This document shows positions 1-7,882 of a stretch of DNA of 20,525 bases, piece after piece. The notes under the pieces are model-generated. The model did no database searches, had not been told where the DNA came from, and saw only the letters and a list, made by a program, of their open reading frames with translations. This DNA comes from an uncultured Pelagibacteraceae bacterium (GTDB lineage Bacteria; Pseudomonadota; Alphaproteobacteria; Pelagibacterales; Pelagibacteraceae): contig CACGET010000018.1 in NCBI GenBank assembly GCA_902572155.1, forward strand, positions 1 through 20,525, given 5' to 3'. Numbering within the stretch: position 1 is the first letter of the stretch; each line of letters begins with the position of its first letter. A program made the translations under genes and the position numbers.

Positions 1-347
1 CAGGTAAAGTCTATTTTGATTTAATAGAGGCAAGAGAAAAAATGAAAAAAGATGATGTAGTCATTTATAGAATAGAACAATTGTATCCTTTTCCAGCTAA
101 AAGCTTGGTAAAAGAAATTAGAAAATATGCAGAAACAGCTAAGTTTTTTTGGTGTCAAGAAGAGCCAAAAAATATGGGCGCCTGGTTTTCAGTAAGAGAT
201 TATATCCAATGGACATTAGATAATATTAAGGCTAAAAATAATATAATTTCTTATATTGGAAGAAGTCCCGATGCATCTCCAGCGACAGGATTTGCAAAAA
301 GGCATATTTCTCAACAAGAAGAAATTATAAAAAAAGTTTTTGAATAA
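1..347 (+). CDS. sucA: 2-oxoglutarate dehydrogenase E1 component, C-terminal part (5' end outside window)
   Basis: This is the end of the thiamine-diphosphate E1 subunit, which decarboxylates 2-oxoglutarate in the TCA cycle and passes the succinyl group to the lipoyl arm of SucB. The reading frame is open from base 3, with no start in the window; the Met at base 42 is internal. The visible residues begin GKVYFDL, the typical C-terminal 'CSGKVYYDL' segment of OGDH E1. Next come FWCQEEPKNMGAW and GRSPDASPATG, both hallmark C-terminal E1 motifs, and the usual E-rich end (HISQQEEII). Only about 114 residues of a roughly 900-1000-residue family are present. The stop is 6 bases before sucB, so the two are almost surely co-transcribed. 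Identification rests on these motifs and the sucB-lpd neighbours. Confidence 0.95.
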   Translation, partial: GKVYFDLIEAREKMKKDDVVIYRIEQLYPFPAKSLVKEIRKYAETAKFFWCQEEPKNMGAWFSVRDYIQWTLDNIKAKNNIISYIGRSPDASPATGFAKRHISQQEEIIKKVFE

Positions 348-353
348 TTTATA

Positions 354-1658
354 ATGAGTGAAAAAATATTAGTACCAGCGCTTGGTGAGAGCATCACAGA
401 AGCAACAATAGCTAAATGGCTTAAAAATGAGGGAGATGCTGTCGAAGCAGATGAACCAATTGTAGAACTTGAAACCGACAAAGTTAATTTAGAGGTTCCA
501 TCTCCAGTAACAGGTGTTTTAACTGAGATAGCCTCTAAAGATGGCTCGGTGGTAGAAGTTGGCTCTCTTTTGGGCTCTGTTTCAGAAAATGGTGAAAACT
601 CGTCTCCAAAAGAAGAAATAAAAAAAATAGAACCTACAGTAAATATAGAGCCTTTAGTAAATAAAATTAAAGAAGATAATTTAACATCACCAAATAAAGA
701 ACCAAATATATTTGAAGAAGAAGATGAAATTGACAAAGAAGAACCACTTGTATTAACAAATGAAATTAAAGAAGAAAATAATCAAGTAAAAAATAACAAT
801 ACACATGATCTATCTCCTGCTGTTAGGAAAATAGTTGCAGAAAATAATATTGACATAGCAAAAGTTAAAGGCTCAGGAAAAGAAGGTAGAGTTTTAAAAG
901 GTGATCTTTTAAATTTAATGGGAGCAAACCCTAAACCTTCAGAAAGAAAAATAAAGTATGGTCAAGAAGAAAGAATTAAAATGACCAGACTAAGACAAAC
1001 TATTGCTAAAAGATTAAAGCAGGCGCAAGAAAATGCTGCTTTATTAACAACTTTTAACGAAGTAGATATGACAAATATCAATCAAATGAGAAAAGATAAT
1101 CAAGAGGATTTTCAAAATCGTTACGGTATAAAATTAGGCTTCATGTCTTTTTTTGTAAAGGCTTGTGTTGTTGCCTTAAAAACCTTTCCAGCTATAAATG
1201 CTGAAATCGAAGGCGATGAAATAATTTATAAAAATTATTATAATATTAGTTTTGCTGTTGGAACTGAAAAAGGTTTAGTTGTTCCTGTATTAAGAGATGC
1301 AGATGAATTGTCTTTTGCAGACATTGAAAAAAATATCAAAGAAATTTCTGAAAAAGCAAGAGAAGGAAGGTTAACTATCGAAGATCTTCAAGGTGGTACT
1401 TTTACAATAAGTAATGGAGGAGTGTATGGATCAATGTTATCGACACCTATACTTAACTTGCCTCAATCAGGTGTATTAGGAATGCATAATATTGTAGAAA
1501 GACCAGTTGTTGTAGATGGTGAAATTAAAATAAGACCAATTATGTATTTAGCTCTTTCATATGACCATAGAATAATTGATGGTAAAGATTCAGTTTCATT
1601 TTTAAAATTAGTAAAAGAGAATTTAGAGGATCCAAGAAGGTTGTTTTTAGATATATAA
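354..1658 (+). CDS. sucB: Dihydrolipoyllysine-residue succinyltransferase, E2 of 2-oxoglutarate dehydrogenase
   Basis: The E2 core transfers the succinyl group from lipoamide to CoA. Domains in order: one lipoyl domain (about 1-77) with the lipoylated Lys43 in ETDKVNLEV; a long, low-complexity Glu/Asn/Lys linker (about 80-150); a peripheral-subunit (E3)-binding domain (about 153-190, starting LSPAVRKIV and containing GSGKEGRVLKGD); and the acyltransferase domain (about 205-434) with catalytic His405 and Asp409 in SYDHRIIDG. Length is 434 aa, slightly above the usual ~400 because of the linker. The N-terminal 'PALGESITEAT' and the position after sucA favour the succinyl over the acetyl enzyme. 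The gene lies 6 bases after sucA, and its TAA shares one base with the ATG of lpd (TAATG), indicating translational coupling. No odd residues are seen at the active site. Confidence 0.97.
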   Translation: MSEKILVPALGESITEATIAKWLKNEGDAVEADEPIVELETDKVNLEVPSPVTGVLTEIASKDGSVVEVGSLLGSVSENGENSSPKEEIKKIEPTVNIEPLVNKIKEDNLTSPNKEPNIFEEEDEIDKEEPLVLTNEIKEENNQVKNNNTHDLSPAVRKIVAENNIDIAKVKGSGKEGRVLKGDLLNLMGANPKPSERKIKYGQEERIKMTRLRQTIAKRLKQAQENAALLTTFNEVDMTNINQMRKDNQEDFQNRYGIKLGFMSFFVKACVVALKTFPAINAEIEGDEIIYKNYYNISFAVGTEKGLVVPVLRDADELSFADIEKNIKEISEKAREGRLTIEDLQGGTFTISNGGVYGSMLSTPILNLPQSGVLGMHNIVERPVVVDGEIKIRPIMYLALSYDHRIIDGKDSVSFLKLVKENLEDPRRLFLDI

Positions 1659-3058
1659 TGGCAGAAAAATTTCAAGTAGTAGTTATAGGAGGTGGTCCTG
1701 GAGGCTATGTTTGTGCAATAAGATTAGCACAATTAGGTTTAAAAACAGCATGTATAGAAGCAAGAGGATCACTTGGGGGCACTTGTTTAAATGTTGGATG
1801 CATACCTTCAAAAAGCTTACTAAATTTATCAGAAGAATTTCACAAAGTTAAAAATCTCTCCAATAAAGGAATTGAAATTGGTGATGTAAAATTAAATCTC
1901 CCTAAAATGATGAAAAGCAAGGATAAAGCTGTCGATACTCTCACTAAAGGAGTTGAATTCTTATTGAAAAAAAACAAAGTTACTTACTTTAAAGGGTTTG
2001 GTAGCTTTAAATCTAATGACGAAATTTTGATAAAGGATAACCAAAATAAGGAAATTTCTATAATGAGTGAAAAAACTGTTATAGCAACTGGTTCTGTTCC
2101 AGTATCTTTACCAGGAATAGAGATTGATGAAAAAGTTATTATTTCTTCTACAGGTGCCATTAAACTAGAAAGAGTTCCAAAAAAAATGGTTGTCATAGGT
2201 GGCGGTTATATTGGATTAGAAATGGGATCAGTGTGGTCAAGATTAGGTTCAGAAGTTCAAGTAGTTGAATTTCTAGATCATATTACTCCTGGAATGGATA
2301 AAGAAATTTCCACAGAATTTATGAAAATCCTAAAAAAACAAGGTATAAAATTTAGCATGCAGAACAAAGTTGAGACTATCAAAAAAACTAAATCTGGCGC
2401 TGTAGTTTCCACTATTGATAAAGATGGAAAAAAAAATGATTTTGAGTGTGATGTTGCACTTATTTCGGTAGGTAGAAAACCTAATACTGATGGTTTAAAT
2501 TTAGAAGCATTAGGTATTGAATTAGATGAAAAAGAAAGAATTAAGACTGATAAATCGTTCAGAACAAATATAGAAAATATTTTTGCAATAGGCGATGTTA
2601 TTAGTGGACCTATGCTTGCTCATAAAGCAGAAGACGAAGGTATTGCAGTTGCAGAAAATATCGTGGGTCAATCAGGTCATGTTAATTATGATACAATTCC
2701 TGGCGTTATTTATACTACACCTGAAGTTGCATCAATTGGTAAAACAGAGGAACAATTAAAAGAATTAAATGTTAAATATAAGATTGGTAAATTTTCATTT
2801 ATGGCAAATTCAAGAGCTAAAGCTATAGATGATGCTGAAGGATTTGTTAAAATTTTAGCAGACGAAACTACAGACAAGGTATTAGGAGCGCATATAATTG
2901 GACCTCATGCAGGTGAGTTAATTGCTGAAATTGGTGTTGCAATGGAGTTTGGTGCAAGTTCAGAGGATATTGCAAGAACGTGTCATGCGCATCCAACATT
3001 TTCAGAGGCTGTTAAAGAAGCAGCATTATCAGTAGACAAAAGAGCAATACACTCTTAA
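1658..3058 (+). CDS. lpd: Dihydrolipoyl dehydrogenase (E3)
   Basis: This FAD flavoprotein re-oxidises dihydrolipoamide and passes the electrons to NAD+. It serves 2-oxoglutarate dehydrogenase, and possibly other lipoyl complexes such as pyruvate dehydrogenase and glycine cleavage. Visible features: the FAD-binding GGGPGGYVCAIRLA (11-24); the redox-active disulfide Cys43/Cys48 in GGTCLNVGCIPSK; the NAD-binding glycine motif GGGYIGLEMGS near residue 180; the second FAD motif (FAIGDV) near 310; and the C-terminal catalytic His445-Pro446 with Glu450 in HAHPTFSE. Its 466 aa are full length. The start ATG overlaps the sucB stop by one base. The stop is only 5 bases from the end of the convergent pilin gene, and no terminator hairpin is visible there. 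Confidence 0.97.
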   Translation: MAEKFQVVVIGGGPGGYVCAIRLAQLGLKTACIEARGSLGGTCLNVGCIPSKSLLNLSEEFHKVKNLSNKGIEIGDVKLNLPKMMKSKDKAVDTLTKGVEFLLKKNKVTYFKGFGSFKSNDEILIKDNQNKEISIMSEKTVIATGSVPVSLPGIEIDEKVIISSTGAIKLERVPKKMVVIGGGYIGLEMGSVWSRLGSEVQVVEFLDHITPGMDKEISTEFMKILKKQGIKFSMQNKVETIKKTKSGAVVSTIDKDGKKNDFECDVALISVGRKPNTDGLNLEALGIELDEKERIKTDKSFRTNIENIFAIGDVISGPMLAHKAEDEGIAVAENIVGQSGHVNYDTIPGVIYTTPEVASIGKTEEQLKELNVKYKIGKFSFMANSRAKAIDDAEGFVKILADETTDKVLGAHIIGPHAGELIAEIGVAMEFGASSEDIARTCHAHPTFSEAVKEAALSVDKRAIHS

Positions 3059-3063
3059 TTAGA

Positions 3064-3654
3064 TTATGGCCAAACTATTTCATCAATCATATAGGCTCCA
3101 CCTGAATTAATATAGTCTCCTTCTTTGCAGCCTTCACCTAAGAAAGTTGCAATATGTATGTTAACACCTTTTTGTCTGATATTAGTAATTCCTGATCTTG
3201 AAGGGTAACCAGGACTTAAAAAATTTTTCCATTGATCTCCTCTAATAAAGCCGCTAGTGTTATGAGGTTGGCTTAATTCTGCTCTAGCGTGCGTAGTAAA
3301 ATGATCTGTAGATAATCCAGCATTCATTCCTCTCCCCAACCAATCAGAACTGCAATCCCATATTCTAGTGCATTTACCCGTAGCATCTACTCCCTTTGCA
3401 GTCATACCAATATTAGATTGACTTCTACAACCATAACCAGGCCCAATATTCATATACGATTCTCCATTAAGTCTACACATGTTGTATGTAACATTTGCAA
3501 GATCTACCACTCTTTTATGCTGAGCTTTATAAGTATTACATTTACCGCTTTCGACAAAACCTTGATAAACTGGAATAGAAATAACAAATATTATAATGAT
3601 AATAGTTATAACAACTAATATTTCTATTAGCGTGAAAGCTTTACGTAGATTCAT
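3064..3654 (-). CDS. Type IV pilin-like / pseudopilin protein with class III signal
   Basis: A secreted, membrane-anchored pilin-like subunit. Starting at the ATG (3654-3652), the protein is 196 aa; a TTG four codons upstream would add four residues but is less likely. The short leader MNLRKA is followed by FTLIEILVV, the prepilin peptidase / N-methylation motif with Glu5 of the mature chain, and then an Ile-rich hydrophobic helix (about residues 7-30) ending near PVYQGF. The usual Gly before the cleavage site is Ala here. The mature part has six cysteines (near CNTYK, NMCRL, GYGCR, GKCTR, WDCSS, GEGCK) and many Gly/Ser/Asn, which suggests a disulfide-stabilised globular head. No other pilus gene is in the window. 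It could be a major pilin, minor pilin or pseudopilin (adhesion, DNA uptake or secretion); the sequence does not decide. By eye, base composition is less AT-biased than the neighbours. Confidence 0.85.
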   Translation of the reverse strand: MNLRKAFTLIEILVVITIIIIIFVISIPVYQGFVESGKCNTYKAQHKRVVDLANVTYNMCRLNGESYMNIGPGYGCRSQSNIGMTAKGVDATGKCTRIWDCSSDWLGRGMNAGLSTDHFTTHARAELSQPHNTSGFIRGDQWKNFLSPGYPSRSGITNIRQKGVNIHIATFLGEGCKEGDYINSGGAYMIDEIVWP

Positions 3655-3680
3655 ATTTGAGTGCAATGATAAATATAAAT

Positions 3681-3708
3681 TTGATTTATGTCACTAATTA
3701 ATTATGAC
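3681..3708 (+). promoter_or_regulatory. Possible priA promoter in the pilin/priA divergent gap
   Basis: The 63-base gap between the divergent pilin and priA starts contains TTGATT (3681-3686) and TATGAC (3703-3708), separated by 16 bases; each matches 4 of 6 consensus bases. Transcription from it would begin only a few bases before the priA ATG, giving an almost leaderless message, which fits the absence of a Shine-Dalgarno there. The gap also holds the palindrome TAATTAATTA. In AT-rich DNA such matches arise by chance. Confidence 0.25.
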
Positions 3709-3717
3709 TAGTTATTT

Positions 3718-5673
3718 ATGAAATATCCAGTTTTATTACCTAATATATTTAATCATCCATTTACTTATGAAAGTGATCTAGATTTAAAAATAGGAAACTA
3801 TGTTGTTGTACCTTTTGGAAGATCGAAAATCACAGGAGTAGTTTGGGATGAATTTGAAAAAAAGAATAATAAAAATTTTGAAATAAAAAAAGTTTTAAAA
3901 AAACTAGATGTAAATCCATTAAAAAAAACAACTATTAAATTTCTTAATTGGTTTTCTGAGTACAATATAATTCCAAAAGGAATGGCTTTAAAATTAGTTT
4001 TATTAAGCAGTGATGCTGTAGAAAAATTTGAAAAAGATACTTACAAAATTTTTAATACAATCAAAAAAAAAAATTCAATAAAACTTTCTGAAGAACAAAA
4101 AAAATCCTTAAAAAAAATGAATATTTCTAATGAAAAATTTAGAGTTCATGTTCTACAAGGAACAACAGGCTCAGGTAAAACTATGGTATATTTTGAAGCT
4201 CTCAAAGACATTATTAGCAAAGGCTTCCAGGGCCTAATTTTGTTACCAGAGATAGGTCTAACAAGTCAATTTGAAAAAAAATTTTTAGAATTTTTTGGAT
4301 TTAATCCTGCTATTTGGCATTCTGGTATTACAAAAAAAAAGAAAGAAGTTATCTGGAGTGGTATTACAAGTGGAGAGATTAAAGTAGTTATTGGAGCAAG
4401 ATCATCATTATTTTTACCTTTTAAGAAATTAGGATTAATTATCGTTGATGAAGAACATGATCAATCATTTAAACAAGATGAGGGAGCAACCTATAATGCC
4501 AGAGACATGGCAATTTCTAGAGCTTCATTTGAGAACATTCCTATTAATTTAATAACAGCGGTCCCATCAGTAGAAACTTATGAAAATATCCAAAAAGGGA
4601 AGTACTCAATATCTAGATTAAAACAAAGATATCAGGATGCATCATTACCAAATTATGAAATAATTAATTTAAATGAAACTAAATTAGAAAAACAATCATG
4701 GCTTTCAAAAAAAATAATAGAAAAAGTAAATTTTCATCTTGAGAAAAATGACCAAGTATTATTTTTTTTAAATAGAAGAGGTTTTTCTCCGCATGTGCTT
4801 TGCAATAAATGTTTTAATAGTTATTCGTGTCCCAATTGTTCAATTAATTTAGTCTATCATAAGAATAAAAATAATTTATTGTGCCATTATTGTGGTTTCA
4901 AATCTTCTTTAAAAAGAAATTGCATAAAAGATGGGAAATGTGAATATATTTTTAGTGGCCCTGGGGTGGAGAGAATTTATGACGAAGTAAAAAAAAACTT
5001 TCCTTCAAAAAATATTGAGATTTTTTCTAGCGATACTATGAATAAAAAAGGTTCTAATATTAAGTTAGAGAAAATAACTAACAATGAGGTTCAAATTTTA
5101 GTTGGAACACAATTAATCTCTAAAGGTTTTCATTTTCCAAGTTTGAATTGTATTGTAGTGGTTGATATCGATCTTTCATCTCAAGGACATGATTTAAGAG
5201 GAGCTGAAAAAAATTTACAGTTATATCACCAACTTTCTGGACGAGCGGGAAGAACTGGTAAACCTGCAACAGTGTATTTTCAAACTTATAATGCTAATAA
5301 TAAAATGATTTCAGATTTGACCAATAGTAATCCTGATATCTTTTTAGAGCGAGAATTAGATATTAGAAGACAAAATAAACTCCCTCCTTTTCAAAGATTT
5401 ATTTCACTAATTTTGACTGGAAATGAGGAGATTAAATTAGAAAAAGAGGCTTTTAATTTTAAAAATATAATTAAAACGAAAGTAGAAGGAAGAGTTTTAG
5501 GGCCGGTTAGTGCACCAATTTTTAGATTAAAAAGAAAATTTAGAATGAGAATATTAATAAGAGGTTCTAAATCTTTGAGATTACAAAATTCTCTTAATAA
5601 TATTATAACCAAATATAAATTTCCCCCAGGAATAAAACTTTCAGTTGATGTTGACCCAATAAACTTCAATTAA
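3718..5673 (+). CDS. priA: Primosomal protein N' (replication restart helicase PriA)
   Basis: A 3'-to-5' superfamily 2 DNA helicase that reloads the replisome at stalled or broken forks. Visible in order: an N-terminal DNA-binding region (about 1-100, with VVVPFGRSKITGVVW typical of PriA); Walker A GTTGSGKT (148-155); Walker B DEEHD (244-248); the aromatic-rich loop (QSFKQDEGATYNARD); motif III TAVPS (280-284); a zinc-binding insert with cysteines 362/365, 371/374, 389/392 and 402/408; GPGVER; GTQLISKG; and motif VI HQLSGRAGRTGK. Length is 651 aa against about 730 in E. coli. Two departures: motif III reads TAVPS rather than the usual SATPS, and the last cysteine pair is C-x5-C rather than C-x2-C. 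The gene stands alone, divergent from the pilin gene. No Shine-Dalgarno is visible before the ATG. Confidence 0.96.
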   Translation: MKYPVLLPNIFNHPFTYESDLDLKIGNYVVVPFGRSKITGVVWDEFEKKNNKNFEIKKVLKKLDVNPLKKTTIKFLNWFSEYNIIPKGMALKLVLLSSDAVEKFEKDTYKIFNTIKKKNSIKLSEEQKKSLKKMNISNEKFRVHVLQGTTGSGKTMVYFEALKDIISKGFQGLILLPEIGLTSQFEKKFLEFFGFNPAIWHSGITKKKKEVIWSGITSGEIKVVIGARSSLFLPFKKLGLIIVDEEHDQSFKQDEGATYNARDMAISRASFENIPINLITAVPSVETYENIQKGKYSISRLKQRYQDASLPNYEIINLNETKLEKQSWLSKKIIEKVNFHLEKNDQVLFFLNRRGFSPHVLCNKCFNSYSCPNCSINLVYHKNKNNLLCHYCGFKSSLKRNCIKDGKCEYIFSGPGVERIYDEVKKNFPSKNIEIFSSDTMNKKGSNIKLEKITNNEVQILVGTQLISKGFHFPSLNCIVVVDIDLSSQGHDLRGAEKNLQLYHQLSGRAGRTGKPATVYFQTYNANNKMISDLTNSNPDIFLERELDIRRQNKLPPFQRFISLILTGNEEIKLEKEAFNFKNIIKTKVEGRVLGPVSAPIFRLKRKFRMRILIRGSKSLRLQNSLNNIITKYKFPPGIKLSVDVDPINFN

Positions 5674-5708
5674 TAGGTAAAAAAGGGCTTATTTTCCAAA
5701 TGTGTTAC

Positions 5709-5754
5709 TTGAAGACATACAGGTCATATGTTAATTAAAGCGTGTTTTTAAAAT
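5709..5754 (+). promoter_or_regulatory. Candidate promoter region of the atp operon
   Basis: The 109-base gap before atpH must hold the operon promoter if priA transcripts do not simply continue. Two weak candidates are visible. One is TTGAAG (5709-5714), 17 bases, then TAATTA (5732-5737) with an extended TG one base upstream. The other is TAAAAT (5749-5754, 5 of 6 matches) with no good -35. An imperfectly centred inverted repeat ACATA/TATGT (5715-5731) sits in the first spacer. No terminator hairpin for priA is visible. Confidence 0.3.
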
Positions 5755-5782
5755 TAATCTTCAACATTACAAAGGTATTAAT

Positions 5783-6340
5783 TTGAGCAAAGATAAAGGA
5801 TTTTCGTTAACTTCAGCTGAAAGATATTCATTGGCTTTATATGAACTTGCAAATGAAAGCAATCTTCTAGAAAAAATAGAGAATCAGTCCTTATCAATTT
5901 TAGATTTAATTTCTAAAAATAAAGATTTTTCTAATTTTATTAAAGATCCTACAGGTAGCAAAGAAAACCTATTAAAAGTAATCGATAGTATTTCTGAAAA
6001 CAATAAATTTGAAAACCTGTTAAAAAATTTTTTAAGTTTCTTAATTGTGAAAAGAAGGTTTTTTTATATTGAGCAAATTCTTAAGAGTTTTATCGAAATT
6101 TGTTCAAAGAAAAGAGGAGAATTAAAAGCTGAGTTGAGATCGGCAAAAGAATTATCTAGTGATGAAATTTCAAAAATTAATGAAGAGTTATCTCAAAATT
6201 TTAGCTCTAAAATAAAATTAAACTACAAACATGACAAAAGTTTAATAGGAGGCTTAGTAGTACAAGTTGGAAGTATCATGGTAGATACCTCAATTAAGAA
6301 TAAATTACAACAAATCGAAAATAGAATGATAGAGGCATAA
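5783..6340 (+). CDS. atpH: ATP synthase F1 subunit delta
   Basis: The delta subunit joins the top of the F1 alpha/beta hexamer to the peripheral stalk (subunit b) of the F0 sector. The 185-aa product has the normal OSCP/delta layout: an N-terminal helical domain beginning AERYSLALYELA and the conserved C-terminal segment with DKSLIGGLVVQVGSIMVDTS. The start is TTG: no in-frame ATG lies upstream within the gap, and the next in-frame Met candidates are deep in the protein. AAAGG (5771-5775) is placed 7 bases before the TTG, a good ribosome binding site that supports this choice. It is the first gene of atpHAGDC, and its stop directly abuts the atpA ATG. As usual in Alphaproteobacteria, the F0 genes are not in this operon. 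Confidence 0.95.
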   Translation: MSKDKGFSLTSAERYSLALYELANESNLLEKIENQSLSILDLISKNKDFSNFIKDPTGSKENLLKVIDSISENNKFENLLKNFLSFLIVKRRFFYIEQILKSFIEICSKKRGELKAELRSAKELSSDEISKINEELSQNFSSKIKLNYKHDKSLIGGLVVQVGSIMVDTSIKNKLQQIENRMIEA

Positions 6341-7876
6341 ATGGAAATAAATCCTTCAGAAGTTACAAAGATATTAAAAGAACAAATTAAAAATTTTGGT
6401 GATAAAGCTGAGGTAACTGAGGTAGGTCAGGTATTATCAGTTGGGGACGGTATTGCAAGAATTTACGGACTAGACAATGTTCAGGCTGGTGAGATGGTTG
6501 AATTTGCTGACAGTTCTAAAGGGATGGCTTTAAATTTAGAAAGTGAAAACGTTGGAGTTGTAATTTTTGGTGATGATAGAAATATTAAAGAAGGTGATAT
6601 TGTAAAAAGAACAGGAAATATTGTTGATACTCCAGTTGGAAAAGAATTATTAGGAAGAGTTGTTGATGGTTTAGGAAATCCTATAGATGGAAAAGGCGCA
6701 TTAGATAAAGGTGTTCAAAAAAGCAGAGTAGAAGTTAAAGCTCCAGGAATTATTCCAAGACAATCTGTAAGTGAACCCATGCAGACAGGCTTAAAATCAA
6801 TTGACAGTTTGGTTCCTGTTGGAAGAGGACAGCGTGAATTAATCATTGGTGATAGACAAACTGGTAAAACTGCTGTTGCAATTGATGCAATTATTAATCA
6901 AAAAAAAGTTAACGAGTCAGGTGATGAAAAACAAAAACTTTATTGTGTTTATGTTGCTATTGGTCAAAAAAGATCAACTGTAAGACAAATTCAAAAAACA
7001 TTAGAGGAAGCTGGAGCAATGGAATATACAACGATTGTAGCCGCAACAGCATCGGACTCTGCTCCACTACAGTTTTTAGCACCATATACTGGATGTACAA
7101 TGGGTGAATATTTTAGAGATAATGGAATGCATGCACTAATTATATATGATGATTTATCTAAGCAGGCAGTTGCTTATAGACAGATGTCTCTACTTTTAAG
7201 AAGACCCCCTGGACGAGAAGCTTACCCTGGTGACGTATTTTATTTACACAGTAGATTACTTGAAAGAGCTGCTAAATTAAGTGATGAACATGGCGGAGGT
7301 TCTTTAACAGCACTTCCAATTATTGAAACACAAGGTGGTGATGTATCGGCATTTATTCCAACTAACGTGATTTCTATTACTGATGGTCAAATTTTCTTAG
7401 AAACAGAACTATTCAACCAGGGTATTAGACCAGCGATTAACGTTGGATTATCTGTTTCAAGAGTGGGGTCATCTGCACAGACTAAAGCTATGAAAAAAGT
7501 TTCAGGATCAATGAAGTTAGAGCTTGCTCAGTATAGAGAAATGGCAGCTTTTGCACAATTTGGTTCTGATTTAGATGCATCAACTCAACAGCTTTTAAAT
7601 AGAGGCTCTAAGTTGACAGAGCTTCTTAAACAAAAACAATATTCACCAATGACGGTAGCCGAACAAGTTATTTCAGTTTTCTGTGGAGTGAAAGGATATT
7701 TGGATGATATTGAGTTAAAAGATATAGCTGAGTTTGAAAATAAAATAATTGAGAAATGTAAATCAGATAAACCTGAAATTATTGACTCTATTTTAGCTTC
7801 AGGAAAACTTGAGGATGATATGGAAAAATTACTAATAGAGGTAATCACTCAATTAAAGGAAAACTTTAAATCTTAA
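6341..7876 (+). CDS. atpA: ATP synthase F1 subunit alpha
   Basis: The regulatory (non-catalytic) nucleotide-binding subunit of the F1 hexamer, on the cytoplasmic face of the inner membrane. Its 511 aa match the family length. Visible: the N-terminal beta-barrel with VLSVGDGIARIYGLDNVQAGE; P-loop GDRQTGKT (170-177); the alpha-specific Gln in that loop; and the 'arginine finger' region in PAINVGLSVSRVGSSAQ, the alpha-family signature near the subunit interface. The C-terminal helical domain ends normally. There is no gap from atpH, and atpG follows after 6 bases. Nothing is unusual in the sequence. Confidence 0.98.
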   Translation: MEINPSEVTKILKEQIKNFGDKAEVTEVGQVLSVGDGIARIYGLDNVQAGEMVEFADSSKGMALNLESENVGVVIFGDDRNIKEGDIVKRTGNIVDTPVGKELLGRVVDGLGNPIDGKGALDKGVQKSRVEVKAPGIIPRQSVSEPMQTGLKSIDSLVPVGRGQRELIIGDRQTGKTAVAIDAIINQKKVNESGDEKQKLYCVYVAIGQKRSTVRQIQKTLEEAGAMEYTTIVAATASDSAPLQFLAPYTGCTMGEYFRDNGMHALIIYDDLSKQAVAYRQMSLLLRRPPGREAYPGDVFYLHSRLLERAAKLSDEHGGGSLTALPIIETQGGDVSAFIPTNVISITDGQIFLETELFNQGIRPAINVGLSVSRVGSSAQTKAMKKVSGSMKLELAQYREMAAFAQFGSDLDASTQQLLNRGSKLTELLKQKQYSPMTVAEQVISVFCGVKGYLDDIELKDIAEFENKIIEKCKSDKPEIIDSILASGKLEDDMEKLLIEVITQLKENFKS

Positions 7877-7882
7877 TAATCT

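Noticed and set aside
311..736. 141-codon open frame on the minus strand opposite sucB
   Set aside because: Antisense to the lipoyl domain and acidic linker; Ser/Thr-rich product is the mirror of Glu/Lys/Asn codons.
3652..3666. TTG start four codons upstream in the pilin-like gene
   Set aside because: The in-frame ATG gives the short leader typical of class III signals; the TTG has no ribosome binding site.
5715..5731. Inverted repeat ACATA-7-TATGT before atpH as an operator
   Set aside because: Five-base arms in AT-rich DNA are expected by chance and there is no second copy in the window.
5674..5782. Small RNA gene or terminator in the priA-atpH gap
   Set aside because: No stable hairpin followed by a U-run and no known RNA motif could be seen on either strand.
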